Positions 1-6,771 of a stretch of DNA of 10,687 bases are shown here, in pieces (within the stretch, counting starts at the first letter, position 1; each line of letters starts with the position of its first letter). The position numbers and the translations under genes are program-made. This stretch comes from Acidimicrobiales bacterium. Lineage in GTDB: Bacteria > Actinomycetota > Acidimicrobiia > Acidimicrobiales > JANYDT01. The stretch lies in the NCBI GenBank assembly GCA_025358985.1, contig JANYHQ010000613.1:1-10687 (forward strand). The letters run 5' to 3'. The notes under the pieces are model-generated. The model was not told the DNA's origin. It saw nothing but the letters and a program-made list of their open reading frames with translations, and did no database searches.

Positions 1-519
1 CAACGCCGCAATGGCAGCAGCCAATACGCAGAAGTCCGTAACCAAGCGGTTGCCAAACTCGATCCACGCATGCGAACCACTTTGCGGCACAATTTTGCCA
101 CCGTTACAAGTGGGCCAGTCTGTACAGCCCAACCCGGAGCCGGTGAGCCGTACCGCCGAGCCAGTGATGATGATAAAAGCCAGCAACACCACTGACACCA
201 ACGCCAGCCGTCGGTACGTACCAACCGATATGCGTACATAGCGTCCCAGCGTCAGCAGTCCCAGTGACAACACCGCAATGGTGACCACAGGGAACACGGC
301 ACTACGCAGTGCTTCGGACTCACGACCCACGAACCCCACCAACAAAGCCAGCACCAATGCGCCGCCCACCCCACCAAACCACCGACGGGCCCACGCGTTG
401 TCACGATGGGCGATACTGCGTACCCACGCTGCTACCCGGCCCGGCTCATCGCCCCCCGGGACCGATGCATCGTCAGCGGCCACCGCAGCCAGACGCCACC
501 GTTGGCCGGGCGAACTCAC
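1..519 (-). CDS. ctaA: Heme A synthase (COX15/CtaA family), N-terminal part, cut by the window edge
   Basis: Heme A synthase is a membrane enzyme that oxidises the C8 methyl of heme O to give heme A for aa3-type cytochrome oxidase. The 173 visible codons run off the left edge. Residues about 103-121 form a membrane helix followed by TGSAVRLTGSGLGCTDWPTC and then HAWIEFGNRLVT (150-161), the family signature with its paired cysteines (C132, C138) and the heme-ligand-type His150. The chosen start is a GTG whose bases overlap the stop of the upstream molybdoenzyme gene (GTGA), with GGGGTGA about 8 nt upstream. This start leaves about 95 residues before the usual first helix, including two extra hydrophobic stretches (about 49-66 and 73-92), which is longer than normal for CtaA. 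No in-frame ATG was found in the extension, although later GTG or TTG codons could be used. The family call is firm; the start is uncertain. Confidence 0.88.
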   Translation of the reverse strand, partial: MSSPGQRWRLAAVAADDASVPGGDEPGRVAAWVRSIAHRDNAWARRWFGGVGGALVLALLVGFVGRESEALRSAVFPVVTIAVLSLGLLTLGRYVRISVGTYRRLALVSVVLLAFIIITGSAVRLTGSGLGCTDWPTCNGGKIVPQSGSHAWIEFGNRLVTDFCVLAAAIAAL

Positions 520-1139
520 GATCCGTCACCCCAGAACCGTTGCTCCAGAAACGGGTCGCCGTACATGTGATAGCCGTTGCGCTCCCAAAAGCCCGGCTTG
601 TCGCCAGCCATGAGTTCGATGGAACGGATCCACTTGGCGGACTTCCACAGGTAAAGGTGCGGCACCAGAGCGCGCAGCGGAAATCCGTGCTGGCCCTCCA
701 ACGGTTCACCGTTGAACTCATAGGCCAGCAACGCCACGTTGGGCTCCATGATGTCGGCCAGGGGCAGGTTGGCGGTGTAGCCGAACTCGCAGTGAAACAT
801 CACATGGGTGGCATCACTACGGATGCCCGCTTCGTTCAACAACTCGATGAGGGAGTATCCCTTCCACAGCGTGTCGAACTTCGACCATTTGGTGACGCAG
901 TGAATGTCGGTGGTGATCTCCACCGACGGGCGGGCCAACAGCTGCTCCCAACTGAGACGCAGCGGTCGCTCCACCAGGCCGGCCACCGAAATGTCCCACT
1001 CCGCCAGGTCGTCGTACTTCGGTACGTCGCCCACGTGTAGCACCGGAAAACGGTCCGTGAAGTACTGCCCGGGGGGCAGACGCTTGGGATCGATGCCCCG
1101 TTGCGACAGTGCCTTACGGTTCCGGTCGAAGAAGCTCAC
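516..1139 (-). CDS. Sulfite oxidase-like molybdopterin oxidoreductase (cytosolic type)
   Basis: This 207-residue protein belongs to the oxidoreductase molybdopterin-binding fold shared by sulfite oxidase and MsrP/YedY. The block DIHCVTKWSKFDTLWKG (78-94) contains Cys81, the expected molybdenum ligand. The block GQHGFPLRALVPHLYLWKSAKW (starting near 149) is the second cofactor-binding signature. There is no Tat signal, no heme domain and no dimerisation domain, so the protein is predicted to be a soluble cytosolic single-domain enzyme. Its substrate cannot be told from sequence; sulfite is only the namesake. Translation starts at GTG (MSFFDRNRKAL). Its stop overlaps the ctaA start by GTGA, so the two genes are probably cotranscribed and translationally coupled. 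It diverges from the IMPDH-like gene across a 129-nt spacer. Confidence 0.9.
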   Translation of the reverse strand: MSFFDRNRKALSQRGIDPKRLPPGQYFTDRFPVLHVGDVPKYDDLAEWDISVAGLVERPLRLSWEQLLARPSVEITTDIHCVTKWSKFDTLWKGYSLIELLNEAGIRSDATHVMFHCEFGYTANLPLADIMEPNVALLAYEFNGEPLEGQHGFPLRALVPHLYLWKSAKWIRSIELMAGDKPGFWERNGYHMYGDPFLEQRFWGDGS

Positions 1140-1268
1140 CCACTTACTTTCCCACGACCCCTACCCGTATTGGTCAACCGGGAAGGCGATGTCGCATAGG
1201 GTGCTCTACCGGCCTGAGCGCCGGGAAACTCCCGGTCGGCGTTGATGGCCTAGATGCGGAGTGCCGCT
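1140..1268. promoter_or_regulatory. Divergent intergenic spacer with a small GC hairpin
   Basis: This spacer separates the divergent molybdoenzyme (minus) and IMPDH-like (plus) genes and must hold promoters or leaders for both. No convincing paired -35/-10 boxes were found on either strand. A perfect 6-bp inverted repeat with a 3-nt loop (CCGGGA-AAC-TCCCGG, 1221-1235) would lie in the 5' leader of the plus-strand gene, about 34 nt before its start. It is too small to be called a riboswitch, and no known riboswitch fold was recognised. Confidence 0.4.
1258..1261 (+). promoter_or_regulatory. Ribosome binding site that decides the IMPDH-like start
   Basis: GGAG lies 7 nt before the ATG at 1269. 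The in-frame ATG at 1254 has no purine-rich site at a suitable distance, and the GGAG itself would lie inside that longer reading frame. The start at 1269 is therefore preferred. Confidence 0.65.
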
Positions 1269-2321
1269 ATGAACCTCGACGATGTCCGCCTCGGACTCAC
1301 GTTCGACGATGTCCTCATCGTTCCTGCCCGGTCGGCCGTACGTAGCCGCTCCGATGTGAGCCTGCGCACCCAGATCACCCGCAATATCAGCCTGGATTTG
1401 CCGATTGTGGCGGCCAACATGGACACGGTATGTGAGTGGGAGATGGCCATGGCGCTGGGTCGGATGGGGGGCATGGGCATGATCCATCGGTTCCTCACGG
1501 TGGATCAGCAGGCGGCCCAGATTGCCAAGGTCAAGGGTGAGGGCCTGGCGGTGGGGGCAGCCGTGGGTACCGACCGCGATGCGCTCATCCGGGCCCGGGC
1601 CATGGTGGAAGCGGGAGTGGACGTGCTGGTGCTCGATATCGCCCACGGTCACTCCGACCATGCCATCGACACGTGTATGGCGTTGAAGCGCCAGTTCCCC
1701 GGAACGGATCTCATCGCCGGCAACGTGGCCACACGGTTGGGAGCCGAGGATCTGGTGCGGGCGGGGGCGGACGCGGTGAAGGTTGGAGTGGGTCCCGGTG
1801 GCGTGTGTACCACCCGCATCGTGGCCGGAGTGGGGGTGCCGCAGTTGACGGCCATCAGCGATTGCTCCGGGTTGGACGTGCCCATCATTGGTGACGGTGG
1901 CATCCGCACCAGTGGGGACATTGCCAAGGCCTTGGCCGCCGGTGCCGACACGGTGATGATGGGGTCCATGTTTGCCGGTACCAAAGAGTCGCCGGGAGAG
2001 ATTGAGCAGTCACCGCACGGTTTGGTGAAGCGGGTCCGGGGGATGGCATCGTTCGAGGCGTTGGAGCGTCGGGCGTTGCGTGATGGTACCGAGGTGGACG
2101 AGGAGTACTTCGAACAGCGTGCGCCTGAGGGGGTGGAGGGCGTGGTGCCGTACAAGGGCAGCGTGGTGCAATTGGTGTACAAGCTGATGGCCGGCGTGCG
2201 CTCCTCGATGAGTTACGTCAATGCGTCCACGTTGACGGAGTTCAAGGCCAATGCCCGCTTCGTCCGCATCACCAACGCCGGCCTCACGGAGTCCCACCCC
2301 CACGCCACCCTCGGCCGCTGA
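1269..2321 (+). CDS. IMP dehydrogenase / GMP reductase family protein lacking CBS domains
   Basis: This is a TIM-barrel purine enzyme of 350 residues from the preferred ATG (355 from the ATG at 1254; residue numbers here use the 355 form). Family marks are LTFDDVLIVPARS (15-27), the nucleotide loop GVGPGGVCTTRIVAGVGVPQ with catalytic Cys185 and Thr187, the phosphate site GDGGIRTSGDIAKALAAGA (213-231), MMGSMFAGT (235-243), and the tail RITNAGLTESHPH. The CBS pair normally inserted near residues 94-98 is absent. IMP dehydrogenase makes XMP from IMP with NAD+; GMP reductase converts GMP to IMP with NADPH. The active-site loop and tail look IMPDH-like, but the flap reads EEYFEQRAPEGVEG, with Glu284 where IMPDH has the Arg of its Arg-Tyr pair. 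The reaction is therefore not certain. It stands alone on the plus strand and converges on ccmI. Confidence 0.92.
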   Translation: MNLDDVRLGLTFDDVLIVPARSAVRSRSDVSLRTQITRNISLDLPIVAANMDTVCEWEMAMALGRMGGMGMIHRFLTVDQQAAQIAKVKGEGLAVGAAVGTDRDALIRARAMVEAGVDVLVLDIAHGHSDHAIDTCMALKRQFPGTDLIAGNVATRLGAEDLVRAGADAVKVGVGPGGVCTTRIVAGVGVPQLTAISDCSGLDVPIIGDGGIRTSGDIAKALAAGADTVMMGSMFAGTKESPGEIEQSPHGLVKRVRGMASFEALERRALRDGTEVDEEYFEQRAPEGVEGVVPYKGSVVQLVYKLMAGVRSSMSYVNASTLTEFKANARFVRITNAGLTESHPHATLGR

Positions 2322-2350
2322 CCCCCTCGCCCCAGCGCCCACCCATGTCA

Positions 2351-2397
2351 TCGAGTGGAGCCCACATTGCAGTCAGCGCAATCCTTGCTCCACTCGA
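2351..2397. terminator. Palindrome copy 1, possible bidirectional terminator
   Basis: An 11-bp perfect stem (2351-2361 with 2387-2397) surrounds a centre in which ATTGC and GCAAT can form an inner 5-bp stem. It lies 29 nt after the IMPDH-like stop. There is no T-run on either side, so it is not a classical intrinsic terminator, although tail-less hairpins are proposed as terminators in GC-rich actinobacteria. Confidence 0.4.
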
Positions 2398-2423
2398 CGT
2401 GGCGGGGCGGGGGCCCGGGACCA

Positions 2424-2488
2424 CCCATCCCATCGAGTGGAGCCCACACTGCGGTCACCGCAATCCTTGCTCCACTCGATGGGGTGGG
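2424..2488. terminator. Palindrome copy 2, long hairpin, possible terminator of the ccm operon
   Basis: The arms 2424-2443 and 2469-2488 pair over 20 bp with a single T-G wobble, a longer stem than copy 1. The 25-nt centre holds a second perfect hairpin, TGCGG-TCA-CCGCA. The near edge is 17 nt past the ccmI stop on the minus strand, a plausible distance for ending the ccm transcript. There is no T-tract. Confidence 0.45.
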
Positions 2489-2505
2489 GCAGGTGCCCTG
2501 GGGAT

Positions 2506-3306
2506 TTAGCCCTTGATGGTGGTGGTGGCCGCAACCGGGGGGAGGCCCACTTCGGTGCGGATGCCAGCAGTGAGGGCCATCACGTCTGGGCCGGGAGTGA
2601 GCTTGTCGAGCTGTTCCAAATACCCTTTGGCCAACTTCGGGTTGTTTTCATCGCGTAACGAGATCACCGCCAGAAATGCGTACGCGTCGGGATAGGCCGG
2701 GTCTTGGCGGATGGCCTCCTGCAGGCGACGCTTGGCCCCTGCCAGCAGCGATGGCTTCTGCGCCTCGGCCGCCTGCGTGGCCACTATGCGCAACTGCCAA
2801 CCCCCGTACGTCCAAGCCTCGGCAATGGTGGGGTCCAACTTGGTGACTTGGTCGTAGGACTCGATGGCGGTGAGTGGATCACCAGCGCGAGTGGCGTCAC
2901 GGGCCCGGGTGAGCAAGTCGGCGATGCGTTTCTGACCAGGAGCCAAACCGCCAGTGCCGCCGGTGATGACCTGTCCCGCTTCGCGTTCCCCCGCCGAGCG
3001 GGCCACCAGCACCCCCGATCCCACCGCCACCGCCAGTACCGCAACGGCGATGAGCGGACGGCGCCATGCTGGGACCTTGGCCCGCTGCACAGTGGCGCTG
3101 GCTTCCACCTCGGCCACGCCCCCTTCGATCCGGCGGATGACGTCGGCCGCCCGGTCGGTGTAGTCGGCCTTCAGCGCTTCGTAGTCGTCATCGTCGATGT
3201 CGCCGGCAGCGCGCTCGCGCTCCAAATCGTCGAGTGACCGCAACAGAAAGCGGCGTTGCTCCTCCCACTGTCCCAGGTCGTCCAGACGCGTACCCGATGC
3301 GCTCAT
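2506..3306 (-). CDS. ccmI: Cytochrome c maturation protein CcmI (TPR apocytochrome chaperone)
   Basis: CcmI captures apocytochrome c and hands it to the CcmF/CcmH heme ligation complex. This 266-residue protein has an acidic cytoplasmic N-terminal segment. Its LRSLDDLERERAAGDIDDDDY (22-42) resembles the loop that follows the first membrane helix in typical CcmI. One membrane helix follows (about 84-103). The external part holds about three TPR-like helix pairs (about 127-239, for example AIESYDQVTKLDPT). The usual N-terminal first helix is missing, so this is a one-helix version. The ATG overlaps the ccmH stop by ATGA, and the gene is last in the ccm operon. The tail ends in a Thr-rich stretch. 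TPR assignment is by pattern; the role rests on both domain layout and operon position. Confidence 0.85.
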   Translation of the reverse strand: MSASGTRLDDLGQWEEQRRFLLRSLDDLERERAAGDIDDDDYEALKADYTDRAADVIRRIEGGVAEVEASATVQRAKVPAWRRPLIAVAVLAVAVGSGVLVARSAGEREAGQVITGGTGGLAPGQKRIADLLTRARDATRAGDPLTAIESYDQVTKLDPTIAEAWTYGGWQLRIVATQAAEAQKPSLLAGAKRRLQEAIRQDPAYPDAYAFLAVISLRDENNPKLAKGYLEQLDKLTPGPDVMALTAGIRTEVGLPPVAATTTIKG

Positions 3307-3767
3307 GAACCACCCTCGCGACGCAGCGCCCGTTGCACCAATGCGCGGTCGGCATCAGACGGCGTACGTGAACCTGACGGTCGCCAGCGCCGAAACGCCG
3401 CCGCCAATCCAGCCAGCGACAACACCACCAACACCACTGGCGCAATCCACACGATGGAGCCGATACCGGACGCGTCGGGCCGGGTGAGTTGCTCGCGTCC
3501 ATACGTATCGACGATGTACTGCGTGACCTGAGCATCACTACGCCCGGACTGCACCTGCCGCAAGATCTCGGCGTAGATGGTGCGGGCCAGGCCCGCCTCT
3601 GACTGCTGCACAGAAAGCCCATTGCACACTGGGCATTTGACCCGGGACGCAATGGACTGAGCCCGCTCTTCAGCCGTAGGCGGTCGGCCGATATCTCGTG
3701 CCGAGAAACCAAGCGCGCCTACTATAACGATGAGCAGCACAGCGGGCAGTGCCCATCGGCGGATCAT
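3303..3767 (-). CDS. ccmH: Cytochrome c maturation protein CcmH (apocytochrome thiol-disulfide reductant)
   Basis: CcmH is a membrane-anchored protein that acts on the outer face, working with CcmG to keep the CxxCH cysteines of apocytochrome c reduced. The 154 residues contain an N-terminal helix (about 6-22), then the CcmH signature VKCPVCNGLSVQQSEA with redox Cys45 and Cys48, the three-helix-bundle region up to about 95, and a second membrane helix (about 103-125) followed by a short basic tail. The layout is the short form of CcmH, with CcmI as a separate gene. The start overlaps the ccmG stop by ATGA and the stop overlaps the ccmI start by ATGA. Confidence 0.94.
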   Translation of the reverse strand: MIRRWALPAVLLIVIVGALGFSARDIGRPPTAEERAQSIASRVKCPVCNGLSVQQSEAGLARTIYAEILRQVQSGRSDAQVTQYIVDTYGREQLTRPDASGIGSIVWIAPVVLVVLSLAGLAAAFRRWRPSGSRTPSDADRALVQRALRREGGS

Positions 3768-4336
3768 GGGGCCACCGTGGTGGAGGCGTTGGCGGCCGCG
3801 TACGCCGCCTTGAACCTGGCCAGTGTTGTTTCCAGTGATGCCAGGCGGACACCGCCGGTGAGCTTTCCCACCACCACTCCGTTGGGAGCAATGAGGAACG
3901 ACTCGGGCACACCGGTGACCCCGTAGTCCACCGCCGCCCGAGGCTCATCCACCACCGGCCAACCACCACCGCGTTTGGCGAAGAACGCCTTCACTCCTTT
4001 GGGCTGATCCTCGAACACCACCGCAAAGATGCTCACTTCACCGCTGGCCTGGTGGGCGGCGGCAAACTTCACCAACTCCGGATGCTCCTTGGCGCACGGC
4101 ACACACCACGAGGCAAAGAAGTTGACCAGTATCCATTTACCCGCCCCATCCGACAATCGGGCTCGGCCACCATTGAGCAGATCAGGCCCCGCCACTTCGG
4201 GAGCCACCCGGCCCACCAGAGGACTGGAGCGTTGGCGTTCCATGGCATTGCGGCGGGTAGCCAACACCCCAATGAGCAACACCATGATGAGCCCCACACT
4301 GACCGCCGCGATGCGGGGCGCGCCCCAGCGTTTCAT
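3764..4336 (-). CDS. ccmG: Thiol:disulfide interchange protein CcmG/DsbE (thioredoxin fold)
   Basis: CcmG is a membrane-tethered thioredoxin-like reductant for CcmH and apocytochrome c. The 190 residues have one N-terminal membrane anchor (about 9-26) and an external thioredoxin fold. The active site is NFFASWCVPCAKEHPEL with Cys78 and Cys81, and the cis-proline loop is GVTGVPESFLI (Pro144). The segment KWILVNFFASWC is the expected central strand. The acidic insertion typical of CcmG is suggested by EHPEL and VVFEDQPKG. The stop overlaps ccmH and the start overlaps the ccmF stop, each by ATGA. Other TlpA/ResA-like roles are possible on fold alone, but the operon position makes CcmG clear. Confidence 0.94.
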   Translation of the reverse strand: MKRWGAPRIAAVSVGLIMVLLIGVLATRRNAMERQRSSPLVGRVAPEVAGPDLLNGGRARLSDGAGKWILVNFFASWCVPCAKEHPELVKFAAAHQASGEVSIFAVVFEDQPKGVKAFFAKRGGGWPVVDEPRAAVDYGVTGVPESFLIAPNGVVVGKLTGGVRLASLETTLARFKAAYAAANASTTVAP

Positions 4337-6330
4337 CTCCCCGCTCCAGCCCCCACCAGGAGGCGGTCATCGTCGCTGGAGCCCACGGTGGACGGATCGG
4401 TGGGGCGACGGGTACGCCGTCCGGGGACGATGGCCAGGGCCGTACCGATGGCCATGATGAGACCGCCCACCCACAGCCACACAATCATGGGCTGCACCTT
4501 GACGCCGATGACGGCGGCGCCACCGTCGACAATAGGCAGTTTGGCAAGGGTGAAATAGAGGTCGTAGCGCAGACCGGTACGCACCGATGGTGTGCCGATG
4601 GGGGTACCGGCAGCGGAGAAACGGGTGATGGCGGGTTCGTCGATACGGTCGCCGTCGGTACGGATGCGGGCCACGGTGCGAGTGCGTCCACCGGCCAGGG
4701 TTTGATCCTTGATACCCAGGAACTCAATCTTATGTCCACTTACCATGGCGGACTCCCCCGGCTTGAGCACTAAGCGCGCTGATGAGCCGTACGAACCGCT
4801 GGCAGCGATGGCCACCGCCACCAACACCACTCCAATGTGCACCACCATGCCGCCATTTGCTCGACCGATGAACCCCGCCAGTGCACTGCGACCTTGGCGT
4901 CGTGCATTGCGCACGCCAAGCACCAGTTGGCGAAGCGCAGCGGCGCCAGCAAAGGCCCCCAAGGCAAAGGTGAGCAGCGTCCATGCGCCGCGCAAACCTG
5001 CTGCGGCGCATGCCACCACCACCGCGGTGGCGGCCACCATGGGCCATTGCAACCGGGTCCGCAACAGTTCTCCACTGGCTTTGCGCCACGGCAACGCCGG
5101 GGCCACCGCCATGAGAAACAGCATTGCCACCCCAATGGGGCGGGCCATGGAGTTGAAGTACGGCTCGCCAATACTGAGTTGGTCGCCGTTCCACGCCTCC
5201 ACCACGAGAGGGAACACGGTGCCCAGCAAGATGACGAACGCGAACGCCCCGAACAGCACGTTGTTGGCCAGAAAACCACCCTCACGCGACAGAGGCGAGT
5301 CGATGGCCCCCGGCGAACGGAGACGGTCGCCCCGCCATCCAATGAGCCCCACCGACACCGCCACGATGACGGCGAAGAATGTCAACAGCCACGGTCCGAT
5401 GTTGGAGTCCGAGAATGCATGCACGCTTTGGATGACCCCGGACCGGGTGAGGAACGTACCCAAAATGGTGAGCGAGAACGTGGCGCACACCAGCGACAGG
5501 TTCCACACTCGCAGCATCCCCCTACGCTCTTGAACCAACACCGAGTGGATATAGGCGGTGCCGGTGAGCCAGGGCAGAAATGACGCGTTCTCCACCGGGT
5601 CCCAACCCCAGAACCCACCCCAGCCCAGTACCTCGTAGCTCCACCACGCACCGAGCACGATGCCCAACGTGAGGGCACCCCAGGCAATGAGCGTCCAGCG
5701 CCTGGTCTCCAGTAGCCATCCTTCACCGAGACGACCGGTTGCCAGCGCCGCCACCGCGAAGGCGAACGGCACGGTGAACCCCACGTACCCCGTATAAAGG
5801 ATGGGTGGATGGAACGCCATGAGGATGTGGTTCTGCAACAGCGGATTGGGGCCGGTGCCATCCAGCGGCGGAAATGCCAGTGTCTTGAACGGGTTGGCGG
5901 GGCCCAGCATCAACGCAAAGAAGAATGCGGCCACGGCCAACATCACAATCAACGCCCAGGCCACCAACGGGTCTGTACGACGGGCCTTGAAGCGGCGCCA
6001 CACAATGGTGATGTACAAGCTGAGGATGAGCCCCCACAGCAAAATGCTGCCTTCCAACGCCGACCACATTCCGGCAATGGTGTACGCCAGTGGGGTGGAC
6101 AGAGCGTTGTTCTTGGCCACGTAAGCCAACGAGAAATCGTGGCGCAGCAACGCCGTTTCCATTGCCGCCACGGCCACCACGGACCCAATGAGTACATACG
6201 GTACGAACTTCATGGCAAACAACGTGATGGTGGGACGTTGACGAACTACGCCCACCGCCATACCGGACGCGCCCAGTACGCAGGCTGCGAAGCCGATGAG
6301 AACACCGAAGATGCCGAACTGCGCTGTCAC
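4333..6330 (-). CDS. ccmF: Heme lyase CcmF
   Basis: CcmF is the polytopic synthetase that takes heme from holo-CcmE and attaches it to the CxxCH site of apocytochrome c. The 665 residues match the usual family length. The WWD heme-handling segment is GWGGFWGWDPVENASFLPWL (236-255). Four candidate heme-ligand histidines sit at 174 (MAFHPPILY), 262 (AYIHSVL), 304 (QSVHAF) and 498 (GMVVHIG); these correspond closely to E. coli CcmF His173, 261, 303 and 491. A late external domain (about 518-610) precedes the last helix (about 614-634), which is followed by a polar cytoplasmic tail. Translation starts at GTG, with only a weak AGG 5 nt upstream. The gene begins 15 nt after ccmE, the only gap in the operon. 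Confidence 0.97.
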   Translation of the reverse strand: MTAQFGIFGVLIGFAACVLGASGMAVGVVRQRPTITLFAMKFVPYVLIGSVVAVAAMETALLRHDFSLAYVAKNNALSTPLAYTIAGMWSALEGSILLWGLILSLYITIVWRRFKARRTDPLVAWALIVMLAVAAFFFALMLGPANPFKTLAFPPLDGTGPNPLLQNHILMAFHPPILYTGYVGFTVPFAFAVAALATGRLGEGWLLETRRWTLIAWGALTLGIVLGAWWSYEVLGWGGFWGWDPVENASFLPWLTGTAYIHSVLVQERRGMLRVWNLSLVCATFSLTILGTFLTRSGVIQSVHAFSDSNIGPWLLTFFAVIVAVSVGLIGWRGDRLRSPGAIDSPLSREGGFLANNVLFGAFAFVILLGTVFPLVVEAWNGDQLSIGEPYFNSMARPIGVAMLFLMAVAPALPWRKASGELLRTRLQWPMVAATAVVVACAAAGLRGAWTLLTFALGAFAGAAALRQLVLGVRNARRQGRSALAGFIGRANGGMVVHIGVVLVAVAIAASGSYGSSARLVLKPGESAMVSGHKIEFLGIKDQTLAGGRTRTVARIRTDGDRIDEPAITRFSAAGTPIGTPSVRTGLRYDLYFTLAKLPIVDGGAAVIGVKVQPMIVWLWVGGLIMAIGTALAIVPGRRTRRPTDPSTVGSSDDDRLLVGAGAGR

Positions 6331-6345
6331 GGAAGCCTGACGATT

Positions 6346-6771
6346 CTACGAACTCGGGATGGTGTACTTGGAAACACGGTCCGGGTTCTTTTGTCGGTAC
6401 TGATTGGTGTGCTTCACCAAGATGCGATCGCTCTCGAACACCACTGGCCCGGTAGCCGAAGTGAAATGCCCTTCCAGCACCACCGGGATGTTGGGTTGAA
6501 ACAACTCAGGCGGATCACCCTGATGGGTGATGGCCACATCCACACCGTTTTGTTCGATGGTGAAACGCGTGTCCTTGCCGTTCTTGAGGATGGAACCGGG
6601 CATGACGATCCCCTCGATACGGAAACGCTTGGTGCCGAGATTGGCGCGTTGGGCGACGGCGACATCCGCCTCGCGGAAGTACACGGTGGCATTGCCGAGG
6701 CCCTTGACGACCACAAACCCCAAGGCCGACACAATGGCCAAGACGGCCACTATGGGTCGTTTGCCTGTCAT
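6346..6771 (-). CDS. ccmE: Heme chaperone CcmE (covalent heme carrier)
   Basis: CcmE is a membrane-anchored OB-fold protein that binds heme covalently through a histidine and carries it to CcmF. The 141 residues contain an N-terminal anchor (about 6-24), a beta-barrel region with FRIEGIVMPGSI and GVDVAITHQGDPPELF, and the heme site ILVKHTNQY with His121 and Tyr125. This is the HxxxY form found in typical bacteria, not the Cys-type variant known in some archaea and Desulfovibrio. The disordered tail is short. The start overlaps the ccmD stop by ATGA. Confidence 0.95.
   Translation of the reverse strand: MTGKRPIVAVLAIVSALGFVVVKGLGNATVYFREADVAVAQRANLGTKRFRIEGIVMPGSILKNGKDTRFTIEQNGVDVAITHQGDPPELFQPNIPVVLEGHFTSATGPVVFESDRILVKHTNQYRQKNPDRVSKYTIPSS

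Larger units (their letters stand above)
2339..2502. repeat. Tandem duplication of an approximately 82-bp palindromic unit
   Basis: Two head-to-tail copies (about 2339-2420 and 2421-2502) fill most of the spacer between the convergent IMPDH-like gene and ccmI. The best-conserved 49 nt (2349-2397 against 2431-2479) differ at only three positions. Similarity continues, with more changes, through the following G-rich part of each unit. Each copy contains the inverted repeat TCGAGTGGAGC...GCTCCACTCGA around a 25-nt centre that can itself fold. No reading frame, target-site duplication or transposase was seen. The position suggests a bidirectional terminator or a REP-like intergenic element; which of these it is cannot be settled here. 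Confidence 0.85.

Noticed and set aside
309..1040. 243-codon open frame on the plus strand
   Set aside because: It is antisense to ctaA and the molybdoenzyme, both of which have clear family signatures.
1649..2182. 177-codon minus-strand open frame inside the IMPDH-like gene
   Set aside because: It is a shadow of a well-conserved enzyme, has no domain and no promoter or ribosome binding site.
2339..2502. CRISPR array or mobile element
   Set aside because: There are only two units, each internally palindromic and directly adjacent with no unique spacers, no cas genes, no transposase and no visible target duplication.
4709..5583. Two long plus-strand open frames
   Set aside because: Both are antisense to the strongly supported ccmF and have low-complexity, Arg/Pro/Thr/His-rich translations without domains.
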